DNA of 64,000 nt from Candidatus Thiothrix sulfatifontis (GTDB lineage Bacteria; Pseudomonadota; Gammaproteobacteria; Thiotrichales; Thiotrichaceae), in the NCBI GenBank assembly GCA_022828425.1, contig CP094685.1:1798001-1862000 (forward strand), in the 5' to 3' direction. A program made the position numbers and the translations under genes. Each line of letters starts with the position of its first letter. The first letter of the stretch is position 1. Shown in pieces: positions 45,423 through 54,229 of this stretch. A model generated the notes under the pieces. It worked only from the letters and a program-made list of their open reading frames with translations, ran no database searches and had not been told where the DNA came from.

Positions 45423-46660
45423 GTAAAATTTGGCAAGATAAAATGAAAAACATGACACGTTCGATTTCGCCTGGTGTTAGTGGTGATGAAGATCTTGGTC
45501 CTTTTAAATGGTTACCACAAGGAGTTTGGCAAAATAATGGGAAGCAATTCGGATTTAATATCATCGCACTTCCCTTTAAAGATGCCGACCAAGCAGAATC
45601 CCGTGGCTATCGTGTGTTGACGAATAAATATTTGGAAGCGTTAGAGTTCACGACGGTTGATAAAGCCGTACCAAACCGTGGTGTTGAACCGGCAAGTGAG
45701 TGTGAAAATGACACTGATTTAGTCGAAAAATGCCATAAAAGCGATAATATCGAACCCGGAAAATTCACAACTGTAGATCAAAGAGTACTCACTTTGAATT
45801 ACATTCAGATGATTTCGCAAGTAGAAGCAATTAGTTTTCCTGATGTTCCAACAGAAGATGGTTCAAAAGAAACAGGAACAGTTTGCAAAAAAATTCATCA
45901 TGAACCTGGTTTGTTTCTGCGTACGACAAATCCTGTCGAAACAATTATCCAAAGAAAACCAACGGTGCGAAATATCCCTCTAAATTTGGCTCGATTGGCA
46001 ACGATTCCACACGGTAATTCCGTGTTAGCGCTAGGTAGCTGTGAAATTTTGGAGTATTCAAAAAAGGAACTCAAAAAAATCACAGATGCAATCAATGGTG
46101 ATGAAGCAGATGACGCAATGCGTGAATACCTTGCAATTCCTGAAGACAGTATTCTTATGGGAATGCCGCAAGGAACCACGCAAGATTTAGTGAACGCTGG
46201 GTATTTGGAGCCATATCGAGAAACAATAATTGATAAAGGTACAGATGATGAATTTAATCCAGTAGTGCCTCAAGCAAGATTGTTCAAAGATCTCAAGAAA
46301 GCACTTGGCGTTGAGAATTTTAAAATTAACGGCGATTTTCCAATAAAAAGGACTACTAAAATATATTTTGATACTGACTTCGGTACGGGGGGGATTCTCA
46401 ATATTCCATTTGTCACTAGGCAAGCAAATGCTGCTGCAATGCGAGCCACATTTTGGATTCATGAATTAGACGAACCTGTAGGTGATACTGAACCTAAACT
46501 AATTTTGCAGTATCTACAAACTGTAATTTTAGATTTCCATGTCATTCGTTCTGATGACTTGCCTGGTCGAATTCGCTGGCCTCACATATCCATTAACACA
46601 ATGATCAAAGGCGTCCACAAACCTAGAGATCCTTGCGAGGAAACACAAAGTAAAATCTAA
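45419..46660 (+). CDS. Unassigned 413-residue protein of the MNIO cluster
   Basis: AGGAGA lies six bases before ATG 45419. The N-terminus, LGPFKWLPQGVWQNNG-KQFGFNIIALPF, and the later IPHGNSVLALGSCEI and LQYLQTVILDFHVI blocks give a strand-rich pattern that weakly recalls lipocalin or nitrobindin-like heme-binding barrels. This similarity is only an impression. No signal peptide is seen. It is separated from the ferritin-like gene by 60 bp and shares that gene's low GC. It likely acts with the ferritin-like enzyme, for example as a small-molecule or heme-binding partner. Confidence 0.7.
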   Translation: MSKIWQDKMKNMTRSISPGVSGDEDLGPFKWLPQGVWQNNGKQFGFNIIALPFKDADQAESRGYRVLTNKYLEALEFTTVDKAVPNRGVEPASECENDTDLVEKCHKSDNIEPGKFTTVDQRVLTLNYIQMISQVEAISFPDVPTEDGSKETGTVCKKIHHEPGLFLRTTNPVETIIQRKPTVRNIPLNLARLATIPHGNSVLALGSCEILEYSKKELKKITDAINGDEADDAMREYLAIPEDSILMGMPQGTTQDLVNAGYLEPYRETIIDKGTDDEFNPVVPQARLFKDLKKALGVENFKINGDFPIKRTTKIYFDTDFGTGGILNIPFVTRQANAAAMRATFWIHELDEPVGDTEPKLILQYLQTVILDFHVIRSDDLPGRIRWPHISINTMIKGVHKPRDPCEETQSKI

Positions 46661-46720
46661 TGATTTCAAGTTTTTACAAATAACATATTGGTTGCCACAT
46701 CATCTAGGAAAGTAATATTT

Positions 46721-49330
46721 ATGCTTACTAATAGAAACCCCAAGCACAAAGAAACCGACAAAGCAGCATTAATTGCTATCATACAAATGGCAGTTAATGT
46801 TGAATTGTTTACCATTCCGCTATACATGAGCAGCATGTATTCTATCAAGGGCTTTCACCAAGTAACATTTGGGAATAAATTCGATGTTTACAAAAACCGT
46901 CAGTGGCCCGGCATCAAACCTTTAGCTAATGAAGTTAATGAAAACCAAAAAGCATTTAATGCTATGTTTGGGATTTTTATTCAAGAAATGTTTCATCTTG
47001 AATTGGTTGCTAATATTTCGTCGGCTATTGGCATAAAACCTTGTTTTACGCATTCTGCCTTGCAGGACGGTGATCACGGTTGGACATGCTATGGCAGTGA
47101 CAAAACTATGATTCCGGGCATTGTTGATTTACGTGATACAACACGTTACTCGCATGTGAAAGTTAATTTAGGACCATTAAATTTGGAAATGGTCAGTCTC
47201 ATGCTTGCTATTGAACAACCAGAGGAACAGGCAAAAAGCTCGATAAAGCCAGAGGCGTTAGAGCGTTATTTTCCCACTGTACCGTTTGACGGATGGAGTG
47301 CCTGCGACCCGCTGCCTTTGTTTGGCTCCATTGGGCATATGTACGAATGTTTGTTAAAATATGCTTGCATCAAGTATTCGGATGATCCTAGTAAAACCCT
47401 GTTCCAGATACTGTATGAAGCAGCAGAGCCAACCAGAATCCAAAACTTCATATTCAATAAGGAAATTCCACCGGATCACCTTGGCATAGAATTCCCAAGT
47501 ATAAAAACCACATTTAATTGTGTAGCTCCAGAAGATTCTAACGATCAACTGCAAGACATGGTTAATGCAATTGTTGATCAAGGGGAAGGGCATTCCTCCG
47601 AGGGGATCTCACTATTCCCCCTAACATCAGATACTGAATGTTCATCGGTTTACAGTAGTGATTTCGTTTACAGGTTGCGCTGTGAATACTTGATTTATCA
47701 GATTTTTGGGATTTTTATTAATCCGCCTTGTGATTCTACCAATGGCTACAATATGAATGGTTTTGGAGAACATTTCTTGGTTACTTTGATGAAATCTCAT
47801 CCAGACGAAAAGAGCCTTAAAGAAAAAATGGTGTTTGATGCAGATAATATTATTAAAAACAGTACAAAATTTGAACAAAAACAAAGTAATCATGGTTCAA
47901 ACAGATTAAAGAACCATATTGTTTACATGCAAAAACGCGCACAAAGAGAAAATTGGAACATCAATTTTGATGAGGTTGAAAAGCTGCTCGACGTAAAATA
48001 TCTCAATGAACACTTAAGAGATGTTAGCGACAAGTTAGATGAGAAGGATATAACTGATATTGTCAAATATTATGGAACGCCAAAATGGAAAGATTTTTCC
48101 TCGAAGGCTCCTATAGTAAAATATTTCGGAAAACTTTATTTATTGCAACGTTTATCGGCATACCTAGAGGGTCGCAGCAATTTCAAAATGACTCAGTATG
48201 ATGTTTGTTGTTGGGAAAATTTTGTTTTTGCTGCGCACCAACCCGACAAAAATGCCATGAATACAAATTACCCCTCTTTCGATGCATGTGGGATAAAAGA
48301 ACCGCAATCTGCTGATGCTGAAGCACGGTGTGATTACGCTCGTTTTACGCACTATAAACGTCTCCAAGAAATTCGCGAGAACTTGTGCGATATTGAAACA
48401 TGGGTCGATTGGCATAAAGCAGGGAACTGCTGGACGAGTGACATGCTGGAAACCAACGATGACTGCGACTATCCTGTCCGACAGCCTAACTTGTGTAATC
48501 CCTCGCCTCTGCCATCAACCAAGGCAATTGCTGCTGCGATGAACGAACTGAAAGCACTGCGCGGCACCTCATCTGACCGTTTTGATGACCTGAATCGCGT
48601 TGCCGTCGGTGGTATCTACGGTATTGTTCAATCACTGCGCGAGTTTTGGAATAAGGATAATGTAGACGCTAAAGGTAATGTAAATTTTACGCTGCCTTTA
48701 GGTGCTATGCGTGCCTCACACGGACGTATGTCCATTATCTGGGCAGTTTATGGTGAAACTCCAAATCTGAGCCTGGGTATTGGCAATCCTGACAAGCTGG
48801 CTACCCTCCACAATGCTTGTCAAGGGCTGAGCTTTGATAATCCGGGTAACAGTTGTGCCGCACGAGAGGCTTACCACACCTGTGCCGGTGCCAACTCATG
48901 CAGAACGCAAGGCGCTTGTGGAACGGTAGCAAAAGACTGCGAAACTTTGGTCACTGAGCCGTTAGAATGCGCTAAAAAAGCTGCTGATATATATTCCCCT
49001 CCTGCTGACAACCAGTGTAAATCATTAGGAGGATGCGCTGTGCCTATATCCGCATCACAGCTCCTACGTGTTAGTAGACAAGATTTCCGGGACGAATCAG
49101 GCAAGCGTATCGACGCTGATTTCACTATGAAACTGTACGACTTTGTTAGTGCAGCAAATAATCCGCCCAATCAACCACGCTACTTGGAGCAAACTATCAC
49201 CTTCAAGCAAGGTGAATCGGTTTACGACACAGCTTGGAAAGCCTACACGAAGGTGATGGAGACCAGAAGCAAAGATCCGGGGACAAAACCGGAAACTGAC
49301 CTGATTCGTTTGGTATTGGCTCCCGTGTAA
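46721..49330 (+). CDS. Ferritin-like (VioB-type) protein with Cys-rich C-terminal domain, probable MNIO substrate
   Basis: An 869-residue protein. The N-terminal domain matches the ferritin-like iminophenyl-pyruvate dimer synthase (VioB) type: Glu28 in NVELFTIPLYM and E89-M-F-H92-x-E94, the acidic/His ligands of a di-iron site. A long middle region (about 250-690) is not assigned. Residues 700-772 hold nine Cys, with CAGANSCRTQGAC (CX5CX5C) and CKSLGGC (CX5C); CxGxNxCxGxGGC-like blocks are what I associate with DUF692-linked proteins. ATG 46721 follows TAGGAA by 10 bases. A terminator and then an MNIO gene follow. The 3' third is visibly richer in GC than the 5' part, so the protein may be a fusion. 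Confidence 0.78.
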   Translation: MLTNRNPKHKETDKAALIAIIQMAVNVELFTIPLYMSSMYSIKGFHQVTFGNKFDVYKNRQWPGIKPLANEVNENQKAFNAMFGIFIQEMFHLELVANISSAIGIKPCFTHSALQDGDHGWTCYGSDKTMIPGIVDLRDTTRYSHVKVNLGPLNLEMVSLMLAIEQPEEQAKSSIKPEALERYFPTVPFDGWSACDPLPLFGSIGHMYECLLKYACIKYSDDPSKTLFQILYEAAEPTRIQNFIFNKEIPPDHLGIEFPSIKTTFNCVAPEDSNDQLQDMVNAIVDQGEGHSSEGISLFPLTSDTECSSVYSSDFVYRLRCEYLIYQIFGIFINPPCDSTNGYNMNGFGEHFLVTLMKSHPDEKSLKEKMVFDADNIIKNSTKFEQKQSNHGSNRLKNHIVYMQKRAQRENWNINFDEVEKLLDVKYLNEHLRDVSDKLDEKDITDIVKYYGTPKWKDFSSKAPIVKYFGKLYLLQRLSAYLEGRSNFKMTQYDVCCWENFVFAAHQPDKNAMNTNYPSFDACGIKEPQSADAEARCDYARFTHYKRLQEIRENLCDIETWVDWHKAGNCWTSDMLETNDDCDYPVRQPNLCNPSPLPSTKAIAAAMNELKALRGTSSDRFDDLNRVAVGGIYGIVQSLREFWNKDNVDAKGNVNFTLPLGAMRASHGRMSIIWAVYGETPNLSLGIGNPDKLATLHNACQGLSFDNPGNSCAAREAYHTCAGANSCRTQGACGTVAKDCETLVTEPLECAKKAADIYSPPADNQCKSLGGCAVPISASQLLRVSRQDFRDESGKRIDADFTMKLYDFVSAANNPPNQPRYLEQTITFKQGESVYDTAWKAYTKVMETRSKDPGTKPETDLIRLVLAPV

Positions 49331-49340
49331 CCTCTCCCGG

Positions 49341-49378
49341 CATTACCCGCTGCTTGTGTTAGCGGGTAATGCTTTTTT
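49341..49378 (+). terminator. Intrinsic terminator between ferritin-like and MNIO genes
   Basis: CATTACCCGCT-(9 bases)-AGCGGGTAATG then CTTTTTT: perfect 11-bp stem, 9-base loop, six T. It lies 11 bp after the ferritin-like stop and 19 bp before the MNIO start. Read-through would give a lower level of enzyme than of substrate. Confidence 0.88.
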
Positions 49379-49396
49379 AACAGAAAAACCAAATTT

Positions 49397-50317
49397 ATGG
49401 CAACTTCCACTAAATTATCGCGTATGGGTTATCCCAACTTGGGTTATGGTGTTGGCTTAAGAAATAAGCACTTAAAGCATATTCTTTCGCACGGCGCTGG
49501 GGTCGATTGGTTTGAAATCATCAGTGAAAACTTCATTGGTAATTATGGTTATGCCCGCTATGCACTGGATAGTATCCGCGAACGCACTCCGCTTGTCATG
49601 CATGGCGTGTCGCTTTCCATCGGCAGCACAGACCCTTTAAATATGACTTATTTGAAGCAATTAAAAGCACTTGCGGCGGAATTATCACCAGTATGGATTT
49701 CAGATCACCTGTGCTGGACAGGCGTTTCAGGCATCAATTCACATGACCTTTTACCGTTACCACTAACAGAAGAAGCTTTGTATCATGTGGCAACCCGACT
49801 CAATATCGTGCAAGATTATCTAGGGCAGCCTATTATTTTGGAAAATCCTAGCACATATCTGGAGTTCACACATTCCACCCTCCCTGAATGGACATTTTTA
49901 GCAGAATTAACACAGCAAACAGGTTGTGGTCTGTTATTGGATTTGAATAATATTTATGTTTCTAGTCATAATCATGGTTATGATCCATTTGATTATCTTA
50001 AGGCAATACCGCTGGATAAAGTGGTTCAAATTCACTTGGCGGGTCCTACGTATCACGCCCCCTATCTTATTGATACCCATGACCAACCAGTTCCAACAAT
50101 TGTATGGCAACTATACGCTCGTTTGATTGAACTCACAGATGGCGTCTCAACGCTATTGGAGTGGGATTCTAATATCCCTAGTTATCCTGAGTTATTAAAA
50201 GAACTGTATAAGGCAAAAATGGTGAGAGATGGTCACATTCCTGACCATTCACCGTTACTAATACCGTCTAGCCCTCCCGTCTCGACACCCTTAAATTATC
50301 AGCTTGGTGGCGTATGA
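49397..50317 (+). CDS. MNIO (DUF692) multinuclear iron oxidase
   Basis: A 306-residue TIM-barrel protein of the DUF692 family, which modifies Cys (or Asp/Asn) residues of ribosomal peptides using two or three irons. Conserved ligand regions are visible: MHGVSLSIG, WISDHLCW, ENPSTYLEF, LLDLNNIYV, IHLAG and LEWDSNIP. The name BufB is used when it acts on bufferins. The ribosome site is weak (no AGG before ATG 49397). The DUF2063 gene follows in an ATGA overlap. The substrate is not a nearby small Cys peptide; the nearest Cys-rich protein is the ferritin-like gene upstream. Confidence 0.93.
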   Translation: MATSTKLSRMGYPNLGYGVGLRNKHLKHILSHGAGVDWFEIISENFIGNYGYARYALDSIRERTPLVMHGVSLSIGSTDPLNMTYLKQLKALAAELSPVWISDHLCWTGVSGINSHDLLPLPLTEEALYHVATRLNIVQDYLGQPIILENPSTYLEFTHSTLPEWTFLAELTQQTGCGLLLDLNNIYVSSHNHGYDPFDYLKAIPLDKVVQIHLAGPTYHAPYLIDTHDQPVPTIVWQLYARLIELTDGVSTLLEWDSNIPSYPELLKELYKAKMVRDGHIPDHSPLLIPSSPPVSTPLNYQLGGV

Positions 50318-51177
50318 CAATGCCTGAATTGCAACAAATCCAAGCATGGATGATAACCGCTTTAGCAAATCCAGTCGGTTTGAACCAAGGACTCACACAC
50401 GCAACGTTACGCCACGATTTGTTGGCAAACGACATTATCCGGGGGGATTACCAAGGGCGTTTGAGCATTTACTTCAATAGCTACTCCCTAAGATTATTAC
50501 AATGCCTCGAAGCTGATTTTCCTGCCTTAAAAAATGTGATGGGTAAAGAATTATTCGACTTTTTCGCTTTGACGTATATTTTGAATCATCCCTCACAATC
50601 AACCACCCTATTTGATTTAGGTGCGAGTTTTGCTGATTTTCTTGGGCAAACCCAAACTAAAGACAACACCATGCCTTTTGAATGGGATACACACCTGCAA
50701 TTACCGCTAGATTTAGCTAGACTGGAAAGAAAAAGAACCGAAGTCATGCGAGAAAGAGGTTTGGAACACACACAGTCTATTTATTTTATTGAACCACACA
50801 ATTATCTCCAGCAATCTGACATCATATTAGTTACCCCCCCTTGCCTACGGCTGCTGGAACTTTCCTTTCCACTGATTCCTTTTTTGCAAGCTATTGATAA
50901 AGGAGATGCCTCACCCGCCATTCCTTTGCCACAAGAGAGTTTTGTTGCGATTACCCGGCTGAACTTCCAAGTTTCATTATACACCTTGCAACCTTGGCAA
51001 TACCATTTTCTAATGACGCTTCAGAAAACACCCGATATTCACCAAAACATAGATATTATTGCACAGATAACGGGATTTTCTGCTAACTCTTTACAAGATG
51101 CATTAATATATTGGTTGCCGATTGCTGTAGAGACAGGGCTAATTCATCCAACCCGATCACTAGAAAAGACATGGTGA
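50314..51177 (+). CDS. DUF2063 MNIO partner protein (BufC-like)
   Basis: A 287-residue protein. The N-terminal part (LQQIQAWMITALANPVGLN, YQGRLSIYFNSYSLRLLQCL, DFPALKNVMGKELFDFFA) is the DUF2063 domain that accompanies MNIO enzymes and is thought to bind the substrate leader. The C-terminal part has a winged-helix look (IIAQITGFSANSLQDALIYWL). It is translationally coupled to the MNIO gene and ends facing a histidine kinase gene 72 bp away. Confidence 0.87.
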   Translation: MTMPELQQIQAWMITALANPVGLNQGLTHATLRHDLLANDIIRGDYQGRLSIYFNSYSLRLLQCLEADFPALKNVMGKELFDFFALTYILNHPSQSTTLFDLGASFADFLGQTQTKDNTMPFEWDTHLQLPLDLARLERKRTEVMRERGLEHTQSIYFIEPHNYLQQSDIILVTPPCLRLLELSFPLIPFLQAIDKGDASPAIPLPQESFVAITRLNFQVSLYTLQPWQYHFLMTLQKTPDIHQNIDIIAQITGFSANSLQDALIYWLPIAVETGLIHPTRSLEKTW

Positions 51178-51249
51178 ATATTGTACTTATTTCATCGAGT
51201 ATCCGATTGCCAATGCAGTGATATGACAATTAACGCACGTTTACCTAAA

Positions 51250-53430
51250 TCACTTGCCGAGGTTGGTAGCGTACAGCGGCACATTCAACAATACCTGTAT
51301 TTTCGCCTTAGGCAAGCTACTCAACCGAAATTGAATATTTCCACTCAATCCATGCACTCGCTTTTGCATGGTATTCATCCCAGTCCCCGCTCGCCACGTT
51401 GCGGGCAGGGAAATTTTTCCATCATTAACGACACTAACATGCAAACGCCGCTCTTTAACCGAAATTCCAATCTCCAACACCTCCGGCAACGCATGGCGCA
51501 ACGCATTACTCACTGCCTCGCGCAGAACCTGCGACAACTCCAGCACCTGCTTGGCATTCAACGTAAACCCATTCAACTCCCCCTGCTGCCACACCAATTC
51601 GACCCCTGCCGCCTCCGCTCTTTCCGCAATCTCCACCCGCCAATCCGCCACCTGATCGACCAAGCGCAGCGGGCTGGTTTTTTGCGACAAACGAATCGTA
51701 TCCCGCAACGTCGTCAATGCCAGCCGTGCCGCCTGCTTGTGTTCCGGGTTTGGCAATTTGTGCATCAGCGTCATCAATTGCGCTCCCACGCTGTCATGCA
51801 AATCACCCATAATGCGCTGCCGTTCTGCCATTACCGTTTGTTGGCGGGTTTCACTGGCAACACTCGCCATGCGAGCAATCGTCAACAGCGATTCGGTTTG
51901 CTGCCTATCGGCTTTATTGAACAAATGCGCCGCCATCTGTTTGCCACTCAGCCGATAAGCATGGTGATTGCCAAGGCTCGGTACGGTTAGGTGCAAGCCA
52001 TTATCCGCCAACATCACCGCGCTACTTTGTTCCGCCAAACGTTCCAGATGCAAGGGGTGAAAGCGTTGTTGCAATGCCGCCTGCCAACGCTGCTCAAAGC
52101 CTTCTTTGGACGTGGCATCTGCCATGCTTTGGCTAAACACCGGCAAAAATGCCTGCAAAGATTGCCGCTCATCCGGCATGATTTTTTCAAATAACCACTG
52201 CCGCAGGGGGAAGTACACAAAACCCGCTAAGATCACTGACCCGCCCAACGCATAAGCGGCTGAAGCCTGAAACGTCGCTGCCAATACCAAATCCAATATC
52301 AGCACCACGCTGCCACCCACCAACCACAACAGCGACCGAAACCACCAATACTCGATTTCAAACAACCGAAACCGCAGAATCCCGACCGCCCACCCCGTAA
52401 ACGTAGCGACCAGCAACGCACGGGTTGTCACTTCTGAGATGAAAGGTTGCACCTCGAACATCAGCGGAAATCCGTATAACAGCATAATCAGCCAAGCCGG
52501 TAACAACGCCGAGAATTGCAAAATCCATACCGTGGTGCGGTCAACCGGGTTGCCCTGCGTCTGTTGCCATTGTTTGTAAAATAGCCATGTGCCAGTCATG
52601 ATAAGCGGCGTGATGGGGGTGATGTAAATATGTAAAGGCATCGCAACCCATTGAAAATAATAGTTAAGCGTCAACAGCAACATGATGCCAGCGATTGCCA
52701 GCATTCCCCACTTGGGGGCTATTTGCCGAGGGTAATAGCACAAAATGGTCAATAAACTACCCAGAAACACATTCATGGCTAATGCCTCGGTCGGTATCAT
52801 CACCTTAAGCCAAGCAGGTGGCAGGTAAAACTCACGGCTAATCAGCAAGCGAAAAATGCTACCGGCACAGTAATAACTCAGGCAAGCCAACAACAAACAG
52901 GTGGATTCCAAGGTATGCGGCTTATACGTCCACACCACCACGCCAACCAATAATCCAGCAATATTGGCAAGTGCGAACCACCAAAAGAAAGCGGGTATCT
53001 GCGCCAGCGGCGTGCGGGGTTTGATAGCTAACGCAATGCGTTGTTGTTCCGCCGTGATGAGATTGACCGGCACATCACCAGTGAATGCCTGTGCTAACTG
53101 CGCTTGCAGGGCGATGTATTGGTTGAGTTCCGCATAGGTTGGAATGGACAAGGGTTCTAGCAACAATATGGGTTGTAACTCAACCCGCGCCGTCGGGGTT
53201 TCAATAGCCTGCAAAGCGCTGGCATTGGTTAATTGACCCGCAACAGGTGAATTGTGCGCGACCAATCCAATCACCTGCCGCTCTTTGACGGCAAGTTGTA
53301 CGCCTGTCCAAGGCAATTGCAGGCGTAGGTACAACGTCAGCGCTTCAACCAAACAGATAAATACCAAACCCAACAGCAAGGCATTCGCGGGTGACGCTTT
53401 GGGCGGGGGAATCGCCGCTAACCAGCGCAT
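51250..53430 (-). CDS. NarL-type sensor histidine kinase
   Basis: A 726-residue membrane kinase. It starts at ATG 53430, sharing one base (TAATG) with the regulator's stop; an alternative ATG at 53466 would overlap more. The first helix is followed by a periplasmic region of about 140 residues, then about seven membrane helices, a coiled segment, HisKA_3 with AERQRIMGDLHDSVGAQLM and HATPase with REAVSNALRHALPE and GTGMNTM. It pairs with the LuxR-type regulator. The stimulus is unknown. Confidence 0.85.
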   Translation of the reverse strand: MRWLAAIPPPKASPANALLLGLVFICLVEALTLYLRLQLPWTGVQLAVKERQVIGLVAHNSPVAGQLTNASALQAIETPTARVELQPILLLEPLSIPTYAELNQYIALQAQLAQAFTGDVPVNLITAEQQRIALAIKPRTPLAQIPAFFWWFALANIAGLLVGVVVWTYKPHTLESTCLLLACLSYYCAGSIFRLLISREFYLPPAWLKVMIPTEALAMNVFLGSLLTILCYYPRQIAPKWGMLAIAGIMLLLTLNYYFQWVAMPLHIYITPITPLIMTGTWLFYKQWQQTQGNPVDRTTVWILQFSALLPAWLIMLLYGFPLMFEVQPFISEVTTRALLVATFTGWAVGILRFRLFEIEYWWFRSLLWLVGGSVVLILDLVLAATFQASAAYALGGSVILAGFVYFPLRQWLFEKIMPDERQSLQAFLPVFSQSMADATSKEGFEQRWQAALQQRFHPLHLERLAEQSSAVMLADNGLHLTVPSLGNHHAYRLSGKQMAAHLFNKADRQQTESLLTIARMASVASETRQQTVMAERQRIMGDLHDSVGAQLMTLMHKLPNPEHKQAARLALTTLRDTIRLSQKTSPLRLVDQVADWRVEIAERAEAAGVELVWQQGELNGFTLNAKQVLELSQVLREAVSNALRHALPEVLEIGISVKERRLHVSVVNDGKISLPATWRAGTGMNTMQKRVHGLSGNIQFRLSSLPKAKIQVLLNVPLYATNLGK

Positions 53431-54116
53431 TAGTGCGAATCCGTATTGACCAACCCCATGCGACAAGCTTCCACCGCTGCTTCGGCGCGGCTCGAAATGT
53501 TCAGTTTTTGATATACGTCGCGGATGTAACGCGCCACGGTATTGTTGGAAAGCGCTAATAATTTCGCCACTTCATTGCGGCTCAAGCCTTTTGCGACCAG
53601 TGTTAGCACTTCCTGTTCCCTTGGGCTGAGTTGATTGAGCTGGCTTGCTTCGGCGTGTGGGGAATTAACCACCGCAGGTTGGGGCTGTTCGGTGTTTACT
53701 TCCGTGAAATAGCGCAAGATGCGCCGTGAAATACTCGGTGATAATGGCGGGTCGCCGCTGAGAATGCCGCGCAATTTCTGAATAAACCGTGCATCGGGCG
53801 AATCTTTCAATAAATAGCCATGCGCCCCCGCCCGCAATGCCTTGAGAATATGCTCTTCATCGTCAAAAATGGTGGTGATTACGATGTAAGCATCGGGGCA
53901 GCGTTGGCGCACACAACTGATCAAGTCGATACCGCTGCCATCGGGCAAGTTGAGATCCAGCAAAGCTAAATTGAAATACTGGGTTTGCAGGGCATCACGC
54001 GCTTGCTGGCAGGTCATGCTTTGCGTGGTGCGTATGTCTCCAAACGTTTGGGTAAGAATATCACGGAGCCATTCGCTAGTTTCTGGCACATCTTCGACAA
54101 TTAATGCATGTTGCAT
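53430..54116 (-). CDS. NarL/LuxR-type response regulator
   Basis: A 228-residue regulator: receiver with the phospho-Asp in LALLDLNLPDGSG, a linker, and a LuxR helix-turn-helix (LSPREQEVLTLVAKGLSRNE). ATG 54116 is chosen because AGGGAA lies eight bases upstream, whereas the extension to 54158 adds nothing conserved. It diverges from the glycerate kinase pseudogene, a possible target. Confidence 0.9.
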   Translation of the reverse strand: MQHALIVEDVPETSEWLRDILTQTFGDIRTTQSMTCQQARDALQTQYFNLALLDLNLPDGSGIDLISCVRQRCPDAYIVITTIFDDEEHILKALRAGAHGYLLKDSPDARFIQKLRGILSGDPPLSPSISRRILRYFTEVNTEQPQPAVVNSPHAEASQLNQLSPREQEVLTLVAKGLSRNEVAKLLALSNNTVARYIRDVYQKLNISSRAEAAVEACRMGLVNTDSH

Positions 54117-54229
54117 AAACGATTCCCTGTTCTGTGGTGCTGTGAGGAGGCTGAACATCGGCTTTCAGGTGTTGTATAGTAGATTGATCACCTTATTGCT
54201 CCCATGTACTTAGGAATGAGCACGACAAA

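Noticed and set aside
51181-51990. A 269-residue plus-strand frame after the DUF2063 gene
   Set aside because: It lies opposite the conserved HATPase and HisKA part of the histidine kinase and encodes an Arg/His/Gln-rich shadow product.
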